Below, piece after piece: positions 15,827 to 24,011 of a DNA stretch of 64,000 nucleotides. The stretch is from assembly GCA_028820325.1 (NCBI GenBank), contig JAPPJO010000135.1, forward strand, positions 35,112 through 99,111, in the 5' to 3' direction. Source of the stretch: Gammaproteobacteria bacterium. Its GTDB lineage: Bacteria; Gemmatimonadota; Gemmatimonadetes; Longimicrobiales; Gaopeijiaceae. The notes below the pieces were generated by a model. It made no database searches and was not told where the DNA came from. It saw only the letters and a list, made by a program, of their open reading frames with translations. The translations under genes and the position numbers were made by a program. Numbering within the stretch: the first letter of the stretch is position 1; each line of letters starts with the position of its first letter.

Positions 15827-16185
15827 CTAAACAGCCCTAACCTGCCTATCGTTCTCAGCGATCAGATCGCGGTACGTGAGCCGCTTGCCCTCCAGCCCCG
15901 GATCAGGGCACGCATCTGGTCGATGGTATCCATGGACTTGACGTTCTCCCTGCCCGCGAACTCGTTCTTTCGACCCGTTCGTGTGCGCCATGCCACGGAC
16001 GTACTGGCCGACCGAGTGCTTCACCGTCCCATGCGGCCGGTCTGTACTTTTATAGCGCTCGTGTCGTCCGTGTAGAGTTGGGCACCCGGAACCGCGTGCT
16101 CGTCCACGAAGCCGCCCAGCGTCTCGGCGTCCAGATGGTCCACCACGCGCGCTGCTACCGAGTCCGTGTCGCGGTCCTTGAGGCG
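15827..16185 (-). pseudogene. decayed IS1595-family transposase
   Basis: Reading the minus strand and switching frames gives family text in order: KDRDTDSVAARVVDHL, LYTDDTSAIK, VKHSVGQYVRGMAHTNGS, NEFAGRENVKSMDTIDQMRA and LEGKRLTYRDLIAEN. The segment between AHTNG and NEFAGR (normally holding ESFW...KR) is deleted, and at least three frame changes are present. Dead relative of the intact IS1595 gene at 9732. Confidence 0.75.
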
Positions 16186-16220
16186 AGGCCGACGACCGGC
16201 TGCTTGCTCAACGGCCCGCC

Positions 16221-16236
16221 CCTATAAAGTTATAGG
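16221..16236. repeat. palindrome CCTATAAAGTTATAGG, copy 2
   Basis: Identical to 10773-10788 over 18 bases (CCTATAAAGTTATAGGCT). It lies about 35 bases outside the broken IS1595 copy. Confidence 0.5.
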
Positions 16237-16462
16237 CTGTGGTCGGCGGCTGCGCCTGATGACCAACTCTGCGGAAACCGTTGCGCGAGCCCATGGATCA
16301 CCGCTACCGGCTGCGGTAGCAAGTCGCGGCAAGCCCGGTCATGTCCAGGCGGACCCAATCACGGCTGTCACGGAGAGGAATCGTCCTGCCTGTTTGCGGG
16401 ACGTGGGTTCCTTGTTGTGCTTATGTGCGGTTGCGGCAAGAGAGTTTCGCGCGCCAGCGCTG

Positions 16463-16774
16463 TTACGACGCATTTCGCCGCTCGATCTTCTTGATGCCGC
16501 GCGAGTCAAGCGTGTTCCTTACGGTTTGCCGCGAGAGGCTGAGCCGCCTGCTGACCTCGGCAACGTTCCCATGCTTCTCGTAGAACGCGCAAATCGCGTC
16601 GCCCTGCAATCGGGCCATCTCTCCTCTGGTCGGGAACCCGCTCTCGCGGGCGACTTGGCCTACGCGATGCGCCCCGAGACCAACGTCCGCTGCGATTTGC
16701 GCGAACGTCGCGCCATCCCACGCTCGTCTGATTATCTCATCGCGTATGGCATGAGCGGTGTCTTGGTCGGACAT
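16463..16774 (-). CDS. double helix-turn-helix DNA-binding protein
   Basis: 103 residues from ATG 16774. Two helix-turn-helix segments are visible: ATFAQIAADVGLGAHRVGQV at about 22-41 and NVAEVSRRLSLSRQTVRNTL at about 70-89, ending in a basic tail (KKIERRNAS). The second resembles the recogniser part of resolvases and transposase regulators. Probably a small transcription regulator or a remnant DNA-binding module. No partner gene is obvious. Confidence 0.65.
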   Translation of the reverse strand: MSDQDTAHAIRDEIIRRAWDGATFAQIAADVGLGAHRVGQVARESGFPTRGEMARLQGDAICAFYEKHGNVAEVSRRLSLSRQTVRNTLDSRGIKKIERRNAS

Positions 16775-16985
16775 GGCCGGTTTCCTCCATACGGGACGCT
16801 GCTCGGTAGACTAGCTCGCTCACATCGAGCATAACGGGGCACACGCACTGATGTAAAGGGACGCCGGATATGACGCTAACTGATGTGAGCCTTGCAGATT
16901 CTCTAGGGGGGTTCTTTCGGCGGATGGCCCACTAGAGCCCAGCCCACGAATCGGCCGGGCTGGGGCTCCAGCGCGCCATGCCTCC

Positions 16986-17303
16986 TTAGGAACTCCCCAA
17001 GTTCTTGTCCTTTCGGTGAGGCATGGTTTGACGATGCGCGTCCACGTGTTCATAGCCTTGCATGGTCAATCCAAGTCCTGCGCTCGTGCTCTTGCGTTGA
17101 ACAAGCGAGCTACCGCGATCTAGCAGTATGCCTTCGAGGTATCCCGAAGACCTGAGCGCATCCGTGTAGGACCTGAACTCTTGTTCGGTGCAACCTACCT
17201 TGTCCGCGAGTTGAGCGGCGTATTCGACGCGACCCTTGTGATGCGAAATCGCGTGTAGAATGTTGGACATGATGGACAAGTGGTTCTTTTCCGCATGCGA
17301 CAT
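16986..17303 (-). CDS. small winged-helix protein
   Basis: 105 residues. The first 75 residues fit a winged helix: LSIMSNILHAISHHKGRVEY, then AAQLADKVGCTEQEFRSYTD and LRSSGYLEGILL, with the wing near SLVQRKSTSAGLGLT and the closing MQGYEHVDAHR typical of YjcQ/archaeal-type regulators. Acts as a transcription regulator by fold; target unknown. Confidence 0.6.
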   Translation of the reverse strand: MSHAEKNHLSIMSNILHAISHHKGRVEYAAQLADKVGCTEQEFRSYTDALRSSGYLEGILLDRGSSLVQRKSTSAGLGLTMQGYEHVDAHRQTMPHRKDKNLGSS

Positions 17304-17529
17304 ATGGGGTTCTCCCGAGTTTAGGTTGGCACTGAGGCGCTAGCTGCAAAACTAACGTCTAGCTGCTCCAACTGTAAACCCGGCAAGGACCTTGGAGCAT
17401 CGTCCGTGCCCACCCCGCTTGACGCGGTATGCTCACACCGTTAGGGGATTCGTGCCGGTAAGCGTCGCGCTCAAGACATCAACTTCATGACGAGGACGCG
17501 GCATGCCGTTATCCCTATAAGGTGGACCT

Positions 17530-18381
17530 CTATCCCGTTAGCGTAAGCGATTGGCCGTCTAGGTATCGGAAACCCGCAGCATGGCACAGGTCCATATCCA
17601 CCCGAGAGAGCAGGACAGGCGACAGCGCTTGGTGTTCGCCTTGTATCGTGTATGGGTAGCGCCGTCCCAAGACGAGTTGTGTGCCGCTTGGCAGTTCCTC
17701 TCCCGTAAGACGCTCGTAGTAACTACCGCCTGAGCCAGCGCCCCAGGGACGAACTAGCAATGGTTGGTCCCGTGCCGAAATCGCAACTTCGATGGCGTAT
17801 TCCGCACAAGTCGCGCCAGCAAACTCTCGGAGGGAGTCTACCCACCCGGCAACCACAGCCACCTGCGCAATGACGCTGTCTCCATACAGGGACAACCTTT
17901 CCGGTTCCGGGGCCAACCCGCGCTTGAAGTTGTCTACAAGTCCATACTCGATGACACCGTCGCAGTGGATTTCCAAGTATCGGAACAAAAACCGCTTGTC
18001 GCTCGGAGCATCGGGATCTTCTACCCGTGCAGCACGTAACAAGGGTCGCCAGTTTGGGGTGAAACGTTGGGCAGTAGTCATGCTCGCCAACGATGTGGCC
18101 GGTCGATCGAACGTGTATTCGCGTGTCACCTGCACGACCGGCTTCTTCAAACCTGCCACGAGCTGAGACGATGAGTCCAACACCTTCTCCAGGCGAGGAA
18201 AATCAGGGCTTCTAGGAATCGCCGTGACACGGACACCATACGCGTCGTCAGGGGTTGCGATGTTCTCAAACTCGTGCTCGAACCTTTCCGCCTGCTTCTG
18301 GAATCGGTCGGCTACATGGGCACGTTCTCGCGTCTCGTTGAGTAGTGCGAGGATCCGGTCCATCGTCTGTCGTTCATCCAT
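17530..18381 (-). CDS. hypothetical protein, possibly C-terminal part of an AlbA/Schlafen-type protein
   Basis: 283 residues. An N-terminal helix (RILALLNETRERAHVADRFQ) is followed by mixed alpha-beta text with EIHCDGVIEYGLVDNF and AVVAGWVDSLREFAGATCAE. I recall similar C-terminal regions behind AlbA_2 (Schlafen) DNA-binding domains in island proteins, but that domain is missing here. Either it is a stand-alone relative or the 5' part has been lost. Low certainty on function. Confidence 0.5.
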   Translation of the reverse strand: MDERQTMDRILALLNETRERAHVADRFQKQAERFEHEFENIATPDDAYGVRVTAIPRSPDFPRLEKVLDSSSQLVAGLKKPVVQVTREYTFDRPATSLASMTTAQRFTPNWRPLLRAARVEDPDAPSDKRFLFRYLEIHCDGVIEYGLVDNFKRGLAPEPERLSLYGDSVIAQVAVVAGWVDSLREFAGATCAEYAIEVAISARDQPLLVRPWGAGSGGSYYERLTGEELPSGTQLVLGRRYPYTIQGEHQALSPVLLSRVDMDLCHAAGFRYLDGQSLTLTG

Positions 18382-18606
18382 CGGTGCGTTGCTCCGTTTT
18401 GCATCTGTCAGGCCTTCCGCCCATGGCGGCGCGTAACGCTATACGGTCACGGGCTTACCTGCAACCACGCATGCCGGAGTCTAGGTGCAACACACAAGTC
18501 TGATCCTCTCCTCGCGTGATGATGTCCGCTCTCTTGAGCACTCTCTGTAATCTTGATAGGTTCTCTGCGCCACTCTGCGAACCCCATCCGCACAACGAGG
18601 ATCGAC

Positions 18607-18861
18607 ATGAAATACGTCATCAGCTACGACCTGACCGCGCCAAGGCAGGATTACGAGTCGCTTTGGGCAGAACTACGCCGCTTGGGCGCGAAGCCGGTAC
18701 TAAAGTCGCAGTGGTGTGTTCGTCGCAGCAACACCACGGCTGCGTCGTTACGCGATCACATCGGCCGCTTCATGGACTCAGACGACCGACTGCTCGTCAC
18801 CTGCTTGGACAACAAGAGCTGGGCCAGTAGAAGGCTCATCAACAAGATCAGCGACATGTAG
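18607..18861 (+). CDS. orphan Cas2-like ferredoxin-fold protein
   Basis: 84 residues from ATG 18607, with GAGG about 8 bases upstream. The sequence has the Cas2/VapD-type fold pattern: MKYVISYDLTAPRQDYESLW (strand 1 with the conserved Asp at residue 8), LRRLGAKPVLKSQWCV, a helix LRDHIGRFMDS, and the strand DDRLLVTCLD. Solitary proteins of this kind, sometimes called SinR-like, occur away from CRISPR loci. No cas1 or CRISPR array is present in this window. Nuclease activity is possible but unproven; the family includes inactive members. Confidence 0.75.
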   Translation: MKYVISYDLTAPRQDYESLWAELRRLGAKPVLKSQWCVRRSNTTAASLRDHIGRFMDSDDRLLVTCLDNKSWASRRLINKISDM

Positions 18862-19005
18862 GTCCCGAAGCAGCACTTCCAGTGCCATATACTGCTCAGG
18901 TGTGGCCGGTGCAAAGTACAACCCGCCCTGCCACCATCGTGCCTCGATCGTGCCTGTCGTGTTGCCGTTGATCGCCCTCTCCGGGACCGTCTTGCTCTCG
19001 GTCAC
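18778..19005 (-). CDS. possible small protein overlapping the Cas2-like gene
   Basis: 75-residue frame with protein-like text (TIEARWWQGGLYFAPATPEQ and YMALEVLLRDLHVADL). Its last 28 codons lie antisense to the end of the Cas2-like gene. Codon and residue use look plausible for the first 47 residues; the overlap makes it uncertain. Confidence 0.3.
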   Translation of the reverse strand: MTESKTVPERAINGNTTGTIEARWWQGGLYFAPATPEQYMALEVLLRDLHVADLVDEPSTGPALVVQAGDEQSVV

Positions 19006-19246
19006 TGCGTCCTCCGCGTTCTGCTTGACTCCGCGCTTTACTTACTACAGCTTCATTCAGCACCCGCATGTACCTGAGCGCAATGCGTTTGCCAGGGAGA
19101 GGGTGCAAGGTGGTCAGCGGGCGGCAGGCAGCCCTGTGGTCGGGTATTCCACACCTGCCGTTCCGCTGCCATCGCTCGCCCCCTACTCGCCCACCGCGTC
19201 CCTCCGCGTTACGTTATCCTAACAGCAGGCAGCACGCGCGCTGCCG

Positions 19247-21892
19247 CTAAGGTAAACTACGCGGTATAAATCCCATTAGGAACGACCGGTTGAAGGCTTC
19301 CAGGTCGTCCTGATCCGCGATTTTTAGGTGGTCCCTAAGAGCGGCCATGATTCCGTCATGAAGACTTTGGGCGTCAGACCAGAAGCGGATGTCGAGGTCC
19401 GTCAGGTCAGCTCTTCGATCAACCATGTCGCTGAATATCGATTCAGCATCGGGGCTTAGTTGATCGCCGGTGAACCACCTCGCCAACCGCAATGTGTCCG
19501 ACTGCTGGCCTCGCACGGCGCGGACTTCACGTGTGAGCGTGGCAAGTGCACCCCGCCGGACGTCAAGGTCGTCTTGATCCTCATCTTCCCGCACATGTGC
19601 GGGATTGAGATGAGCTACCAGGTCCGCGAAGGGTCTTCCAGCTCCAATTGGAGGTAGCTGGGCTGGGTCGCCAACGAGAATCAAACGCTTCACGCCGGGA
19701 CCCAAAGTCCTAATGAGTGCCGCGAGAGTGTCTTCCGTAAGCATCGAGGCCTCGTCAATGACGACGGTCTCATGGCCATCGTAACAGGGTGGTCCCATGA
19801 TGGGCTCCTGTCGGCTTCCGTCATAGCGCCCCAGGGAATAAAGGAAGCCCGCCACGGTCATGACGTCGATCCCTTTAGCAACTTGCGACTCAAGGCGAAC
19901 CCGGGCCTTTCCGGTCGGAGCCAAGAAGACGACTCGACCCTGTTGGGATGTACCACGGGATAGCGCACCCAGAAGTGTTGTCTTTCCGGTGCCCGCTCGG
20001 CCGACAAGCACACTGGCTTTCCGAGTAGTAAGTCTCTCCATGGCAACAGCTTGCTCATCCAGAGCGGCCGATGTTCTCGGATCATTCGAATCGAAACGGG
20101 CACCCTCGGCTAGCGTGCTCTTCACCGTATCGACCAAGATCTCCTTCCACGACTCTCCGAGGCTGGGGAGCTTCTTTCGTGTGCGGGCCCACAGTTTTCG
20201 TTGAAGCATATGGGCCACGTCTCGTCGCTCAATCAGCTGCAACCACGGCGGATCTCCATCAGTCGCCACGACCCGCTCGGAGAGGAAGTCGTTTTCGGCA
20301 AGGGTCCACTCATCGGGCACAACAACCTGCTCGGCCACCGGGATCTTGGCCGCCCTACTGCGCGCCTCCGGGACTCCGAGGAGGGTGTCTCCCTGGTTTG
20401 CCGCCCTTCGGAGTGTCGCTACCAAAGCTGCTCGAAGACGCCGTCTGTCGGCCGGGGAGAGGACGCTGGCCTTTCCATCGCCATTCAGCGCCCCAAGGTC
20501 GACGGTCGGGAAGGACACTGATCGCGAGTCTCGGCTCCCCCGATCAAGCTCAGCCACGACATAAGGGTTGTCGATGATCTCGCGGTCGGACACAGCATAC
20601 CCTGCCGTCTCGGTTCTGAGGGTCTTCTCCCACCACCGCCGCGCCTGGTCTGCAGTAATGGCGAGGCGGGACAGGCACCTCGCTAACTCCATGCGCTCGG
20701 GCTGGCCCTTGTAATGAACCCACAGCGAGGCGAAGGCGTCGATGTTCGCCTGAAAGCGACCGTCAGGCGGAGGGGTGACTCCGCCAAGCAGTTGGGACAC
20801 TGCAGCCCACGGGTCGGCGGCGAACTGGGGATCGCGCGAGGCCGCAAGTTGCACCAGGCTCACTCCCATGTGCAGACCCATGGCTTCCAGGACAGCCCCG
20901 ACGCCCGGATTCGGGCCTCTCAAGCGCCAGGTGGCGGACAGGCGCTCGTTCAGCCACCCTTCGGCTGCGGCCCAGGATCCTTTTGCGATCCCATCTTCGC
21001 GGAGATGGTGGGCGACCTTGATGGCCTGCGTGAGCACGCCAATCGTCGCGTCGGGTGTGATGTGTTCCGTCCGGTAAGAGAACTCGGCCATTCTGTCTTG
21101 ATCGGGTTCGATGACGAGGCGCCTGGCGAGGACGGCTCGCCTCGCGTCCTCGTCCTCATCGCCGGTCGGTGTCAGGTAGTCACTAAACGGAACAAGGAAC
21201 CCCCCCTCGCCCCCCGGACGCAGGCTATGTGCGATCTCGCGTTCCCAGATCGGGTGGGCGCTCATTGAGCCGAGTGTCGAATCGTAGAACGCCAGTTGGC
21301 CTATCCGCTCTATCGAACCGACTCCCACAACGACGCGAGGGATGTCGTCCCCGAGCGGGTGGGCGCCCTTGGTATAGAAGAGGGCCAGGGAGGTGTCCTT
21401 CTCCACGGACTCGTAGAAGGCATCCAGAATCTCCGCCTGTAGAGCGGGGTTGAACACCCACGCAGTTTTGAAGCCCGAAGGCGGATTCCTTTCCGGCGGG
21501 AGCATGCTTAGCACGCGAGGAGCCACCCAACTCTCCAGGTTCTCTCGGCTGAGCCAACGGAACGGAACTCCCAGAGCTGTAAATCGGGGCACGCGGCGAG
21601 TGGTCTTCTTCAGGTGGCCGTGCGTCTCGGCGACGGTATCGATCCCCGTGTACGGATGCTGGTGCTCTATCTGCCAATCCACAGGTGAGAGAAAGCCGCC
21701 AGACTCTTTCGCGCAGGGTGGGAGGAACCTGGCGAAGGGTTTGCCGCGGACGGGCAGTTCGCGTGAGGTCCTCTTCTGCAGCAGGATGTTCTTGTAGTCA
21801 ACGCAGTGGCAGTTGGCTTCCGGATCAAGACACACGGTTCCGTTCCACTGGGAGTCGTGCCACGGTACACGGATGCTCAGATTCGTTGCCAC
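19247..21892 (-). CDS. RecD-like SF1 helicase, truncated at the 3' end
   Basis: 881 residues from GTG 21892. This start has GGGAGGG just upstream and begins MATNLSIRVPWHDSQWNGTV, the N-terminus I recall for large island RecD-like helicases; an ATG further out (21976) would read antisense through hsdM. Residues 1-300 form the family's specific N-terminal domain. Walker A GRAGTGKT is at about 631-638, with VVIDEASML and GDPAQLPPIGAGRPF further on. The protein stops shortly after LEAFNRSFLMG, before helicase motifs IV to VI and the 2B domain. Relatives are several hundred residues longer, so the product is probably inactive. Confidence 0.85.
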   Translation of the reverse strand: MATNLSIRVPWHDSQWNGTVCLDPEANCHCVDYKNILLQKRTSRELPVRGKPFARFLPPCAKESGGFLSPVDWQIEHQHPYTGIDTVAETHGHLKKTTRRVPRFTALGVPFRWLSRENLESWVAPRVLSMLPPERNPPSGFKTAWVFNPALQAEILDAFYESVEKDTSLALFYTKGAHPLGDDIPRVVVGVGSIERIGQLAFYDSTLGSMSAHPIWEREIAHSLRPGGEGGFLVPFSDYLTPTGDEDEDARRAVLARRLVIEPDQDRMAEFSYRTEHITPDATIGVLTQAIKVAHHLREDGIAKGSWAAAEGWLNERLSATWRLRGPNPGVGAVLEAMGLHMGVSLVQLAASRDPQFAADPWAAVSQLLGGVTPPPDGRFQANIDAFASLWVHYKGQPERMELARCLSRLAITADQARRWWEKTLRTETAGYAVSDREIIDNPYVVAELDRGSRDSRSVSFPTVDLGALNGDGKASVLSPADRRRLRAALVATLRRAANQGDTLLGVPEARSRAAKIPVAEQVVVPDEWTLAENDFLSERVVATDGDPPWLQLIERRDVAHMLQRKLWARTRKKLPSLGESWKEILVDTVKSTLAEGARFDSNDPRTSAALDEQAVAMERLTTRKASVLVGRAGTGKTTLLGALSRGTSQQGRVVFLAPTGKARVRLESQVAKGIDVMTVAGFLYSLGRYDGSRQEPIMGPPCYDGHETVVIDEASMLTEDTLAALIRTLGPGVKRLILVGDPAQLPPIGAGRPFADLVAHLNPAHVREDEDQDDLDVRRGALATLTREVRAVRGQQSDTLRLARWFTGDQLSPDAESIFSDMVDRRADLTDLDIRFWSDAQSLHDGIMAALRDHLKIADQDDLEAFNRSFLMGFIPRSLP

Positions 21893-21913
21893 CTGCCCTC
21901 CCCAGGTTGCTGA

Positions 21914-22864
21914 CCAAGGGGCTTCCTGATCGCCGCGGGCGAGTACCTCCGTGAGCGCTACCCGAAGCTGCTGCACGATGCGAAGCTACGTGAACATTTC
22001 CACCGTAGTATGTTCCACGGCTTCGATTTCGACAACACGATGCTGCGGATCGGCAGCATGAACATGCTGCTTCACGGTGTCGAGAACCCGGATATTCGCC
22101 ACCGGGATTCATTGGCGGAAGACCATGCTGGGGAGGAGGAGAAGTACACTCTGGTGCTGGCCAATCCCCCCTTCGCCGGGAGCCTCAACTACGAGAATAC
22201 TGCTAGGGACCTGCTCCAGATTGTCAAGACCAAAAAGACAGAGCTGCTATTCTTGGCGCTCTTTCTCCGGCTACTCAAACCGGGCGGGCGAGCAGCAGTC
22301 ATCGTGCCCGCGGGCGTCCTGTTCGGATCCACGAAGGCGCACAAAGAGCTGCGACGCATCCTCGTGGAAGAACAAAAACTCGACGCCGTCGTGTCGCTGC
22401 CGGGCGGAGTGTTTAAGCCGTACGCCGGAGTAGCTACCGCGATTCTCGTCTTCACTAAGACCAACTCTGGCGGTACCGACAAGATCTGGTTCTATGGCGT
22501 TACGGCCGACGGCTGGAGTCTCGACGATAAGCGCACGCCCCTTGTACCCGACGACAAGCTTGGGGCCGTGCCTCGACAGCCGCTCGGCACAGCCGAACAC
22601 GCGAAGAACAACCTGCCTGACGTGATTGCGCGCTGGGCAGAGCGTGCGGGGAAAGAGCTTGAACGCCCCCGCACCGCCCAGAGCTTCTGTGTGCCTAAGG
22701 CCGACATCGCTGCCCACGGCTACGACCTGTCGCTCAACCGCTACCAGGAAGTGGTGTACGAAGAGCTTCAGCACCGACCGCCGAAGGAGATCCTCACTGA
22801 GCTGGCGGAGGTGGAGGACGAGATACGGCGAGAGATGAGAGAGTTGGAAGGGATGCTGAGATGA
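21914..22864 (+). pseudogene. hsdM: type I methyltransferase HsdM, 5' part missing
   Basis: In-frame HsdM text begins at about 21920 with GFLIAAGEYLRERYPKLLHD, that is, inside motif I (family form: DPACGTxGF). It continues through HGFDFDNTMLRIGSMNMLLH, motif IV NPPF with GSLNYENTARD, and the normal C-terminus, ending in an ATGA overlap with hsdS. The N-terminal domain and the AdoMet-binding glycine-rich loop are gone. The break abuts the upstream region of the helicase gene on the other strand. The first usable start is ATG 22010. It cannot methylate as it stands, which should make HsdS/HsdR useless or dependent on another M subunit. Confidence 0.85.
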
Positions 22865-24009
22865 CGTGGCCGATCGTCACGATTGGGGAGATCTGCGATG
22901 TCGTCTCCGGTGCTACGCCAAAGACCAGCAGGCCGGAGTTCTGGGACGGGAATATCCCTTGGGTTACACCGAAGGATCTAAGTCAGTTGGGTCGCAAGCA
23001 CCTCAACGATACGCTCCGCCATATCACAGACTTAGGTCTGAAGAGGTGCTCAACTAAGATGTTGCCTGCGCAGTCGTTTCTCCTTAGTTCTCGGGCGCCT
23101 ATCGGCTTGGTAGCCATCAACACGATTCCTGTCTGTACCAATCAAGGCTTCAAGAGCCTGGTGCCCCGCTTCGACTTGGTTTCACCTGATTATCTTTTCT
23201 GGTGGCTGAAAGCCGAGCGAGCGCATATCCGAAACAAAGGGCGAGGAGCGACGTTCAAGGAGGTGTCCAAGAAAATCGTCGAAGACCTCCAAGTTCCCCT
23301 CCCTCCCCTCAACGAGCAGAAACGCATCGCGGGAATCTTGGACAAGGCGGACGCCCTCCGGATCAAGCGTCGCGACGCCCTCGCCCGTCTCGACACCCTC
23401 ACTCAAAGCATCTTCCTCGACATGTTCGGGGATCCTGCCACAAACCCACAAGGTTGGCAAGTCGTGGCTCTGCGGAGTCTCGGTCGAGTGACGACTGGAG
23501 GGACGCCGCCAAGCTCGAAAGAAGGGATGTTCGGCGGCGCTATCCCGTTCATCACACCCGCGGATCTTGAGAGCGGGCAGCCGATCAAGCGAACTGTGAC
23601 CGACGCAGGTGCCGGAGCGAGCAGAACTGTTAGCGCTGGGGCAACGCTCGTATGTTGTATCGGTGCTACAATTGGAAAGATCGGAAAATCAACAGTGCGC
23701 AGTGCGTTTAATCAGCAAATCAATGCAGTCGAATGGGGCGAGAGGATCAACACGGTGTACGGTGTTGAGGTTATGCGCTTCTTCAAACCGACAATCGTTG
23801 CGTGGGGATCCTCGACAACCTTGCCAATCCTAAAGAAATCTTCCTTTGAGCGAATCGAAATCCCTGTCCCGCCACTGGCCAATCAACGAGAGTTTGCGGT
23901 CCAGATGGAGGGAGTGAAACGCGTACGAGCTGCCCATCGTGTCGCGCTCTCGAAATCGACCGAGTTGTTTGGCGCGTTGCAGGCGATAGCGTTTCGAGGG
24001 AGCTTATAG
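22861..24009 (+). CDS. hsdS: type I restriction specificity subunit HsdS
   Basis: 382 residues, ATGA overlap with hsdM. Two target-recognition domains, each ended by a conserved helix: the first begins WPIVTIGEICDVVSGATPKT and leads to PLPPLNEQKRIAGILDKADA and LDTLTQSIFLDMFGDP; the second begins WQVVALRSLGRVTTGGTPPS and leads to PVPPLANQREFAVQMEGVKR. Both halves start with a 'G..P..S' loop typical of HsdS. Apparently intact; it would set the bipartite DNA target of the complex with HsdM and HsdR. Confidence 0.92.
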   Translation: MTWPIVTIGEICDVVSGATPKTSRPEFWDGNIPWVTPKDLSQLGRKHLNDTLRHITDLGLKRCSTKMLPAQSFLLSSRAPIGLVAINTIPVCTNQGFKSLVPRFDLVSPDYLFWWLKAERAHIRNKGRGATFKEVSKKIVEDLQVPLPPLNEQKRIAGILDKADALRIKRRDALARLDTLTQSIFLDMFGDPATNPQGWQVVALRSLGRVTTGGTPPSSKEGMFGGAIPFITPADLESGQPIKRTVTDAGAGASRTVSAGATLVCCIGATIGKIGKSTVRSAFNQQINAVEWGERINTVYGVEVMRFFKPTIVAWGSSTTLPILKKSSFERIEIPVPPLANQREFAVQMEGVKRVRAAHRVALSKSTELFGALQAIAFRGSL

Positions 24010-24011
24010 CC

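Larger units (their letters stand above)
15273..16462. other. 1.2-kb IS graveyard
   Basis: No intact gene is seen. 15273-15490 holds nothing recognisable. 15499-15553 has an imperfect direct repeat, 15589-15735 a fragment of an integrase-type transposase on the plus strand, 15827-16185 a broken IS1595 transposase on the minus strand, and 16221-16236 the repeated palindrome. 16240-16462 shows no feature. Confidence 0.6.

Noticed and set aside
18607..18861. Part of a CRISPR-Cas locus
   Set aside because: No repeats with regular spacing and no other cas gene were found in the window.
21893..21976. N-terminal extension of the helicase to ATG 21976
   Set aside because: Those 28 codons read antisense through hsdM sequence; GTG 21892 has a ribosome site and starts the family N-terminus.
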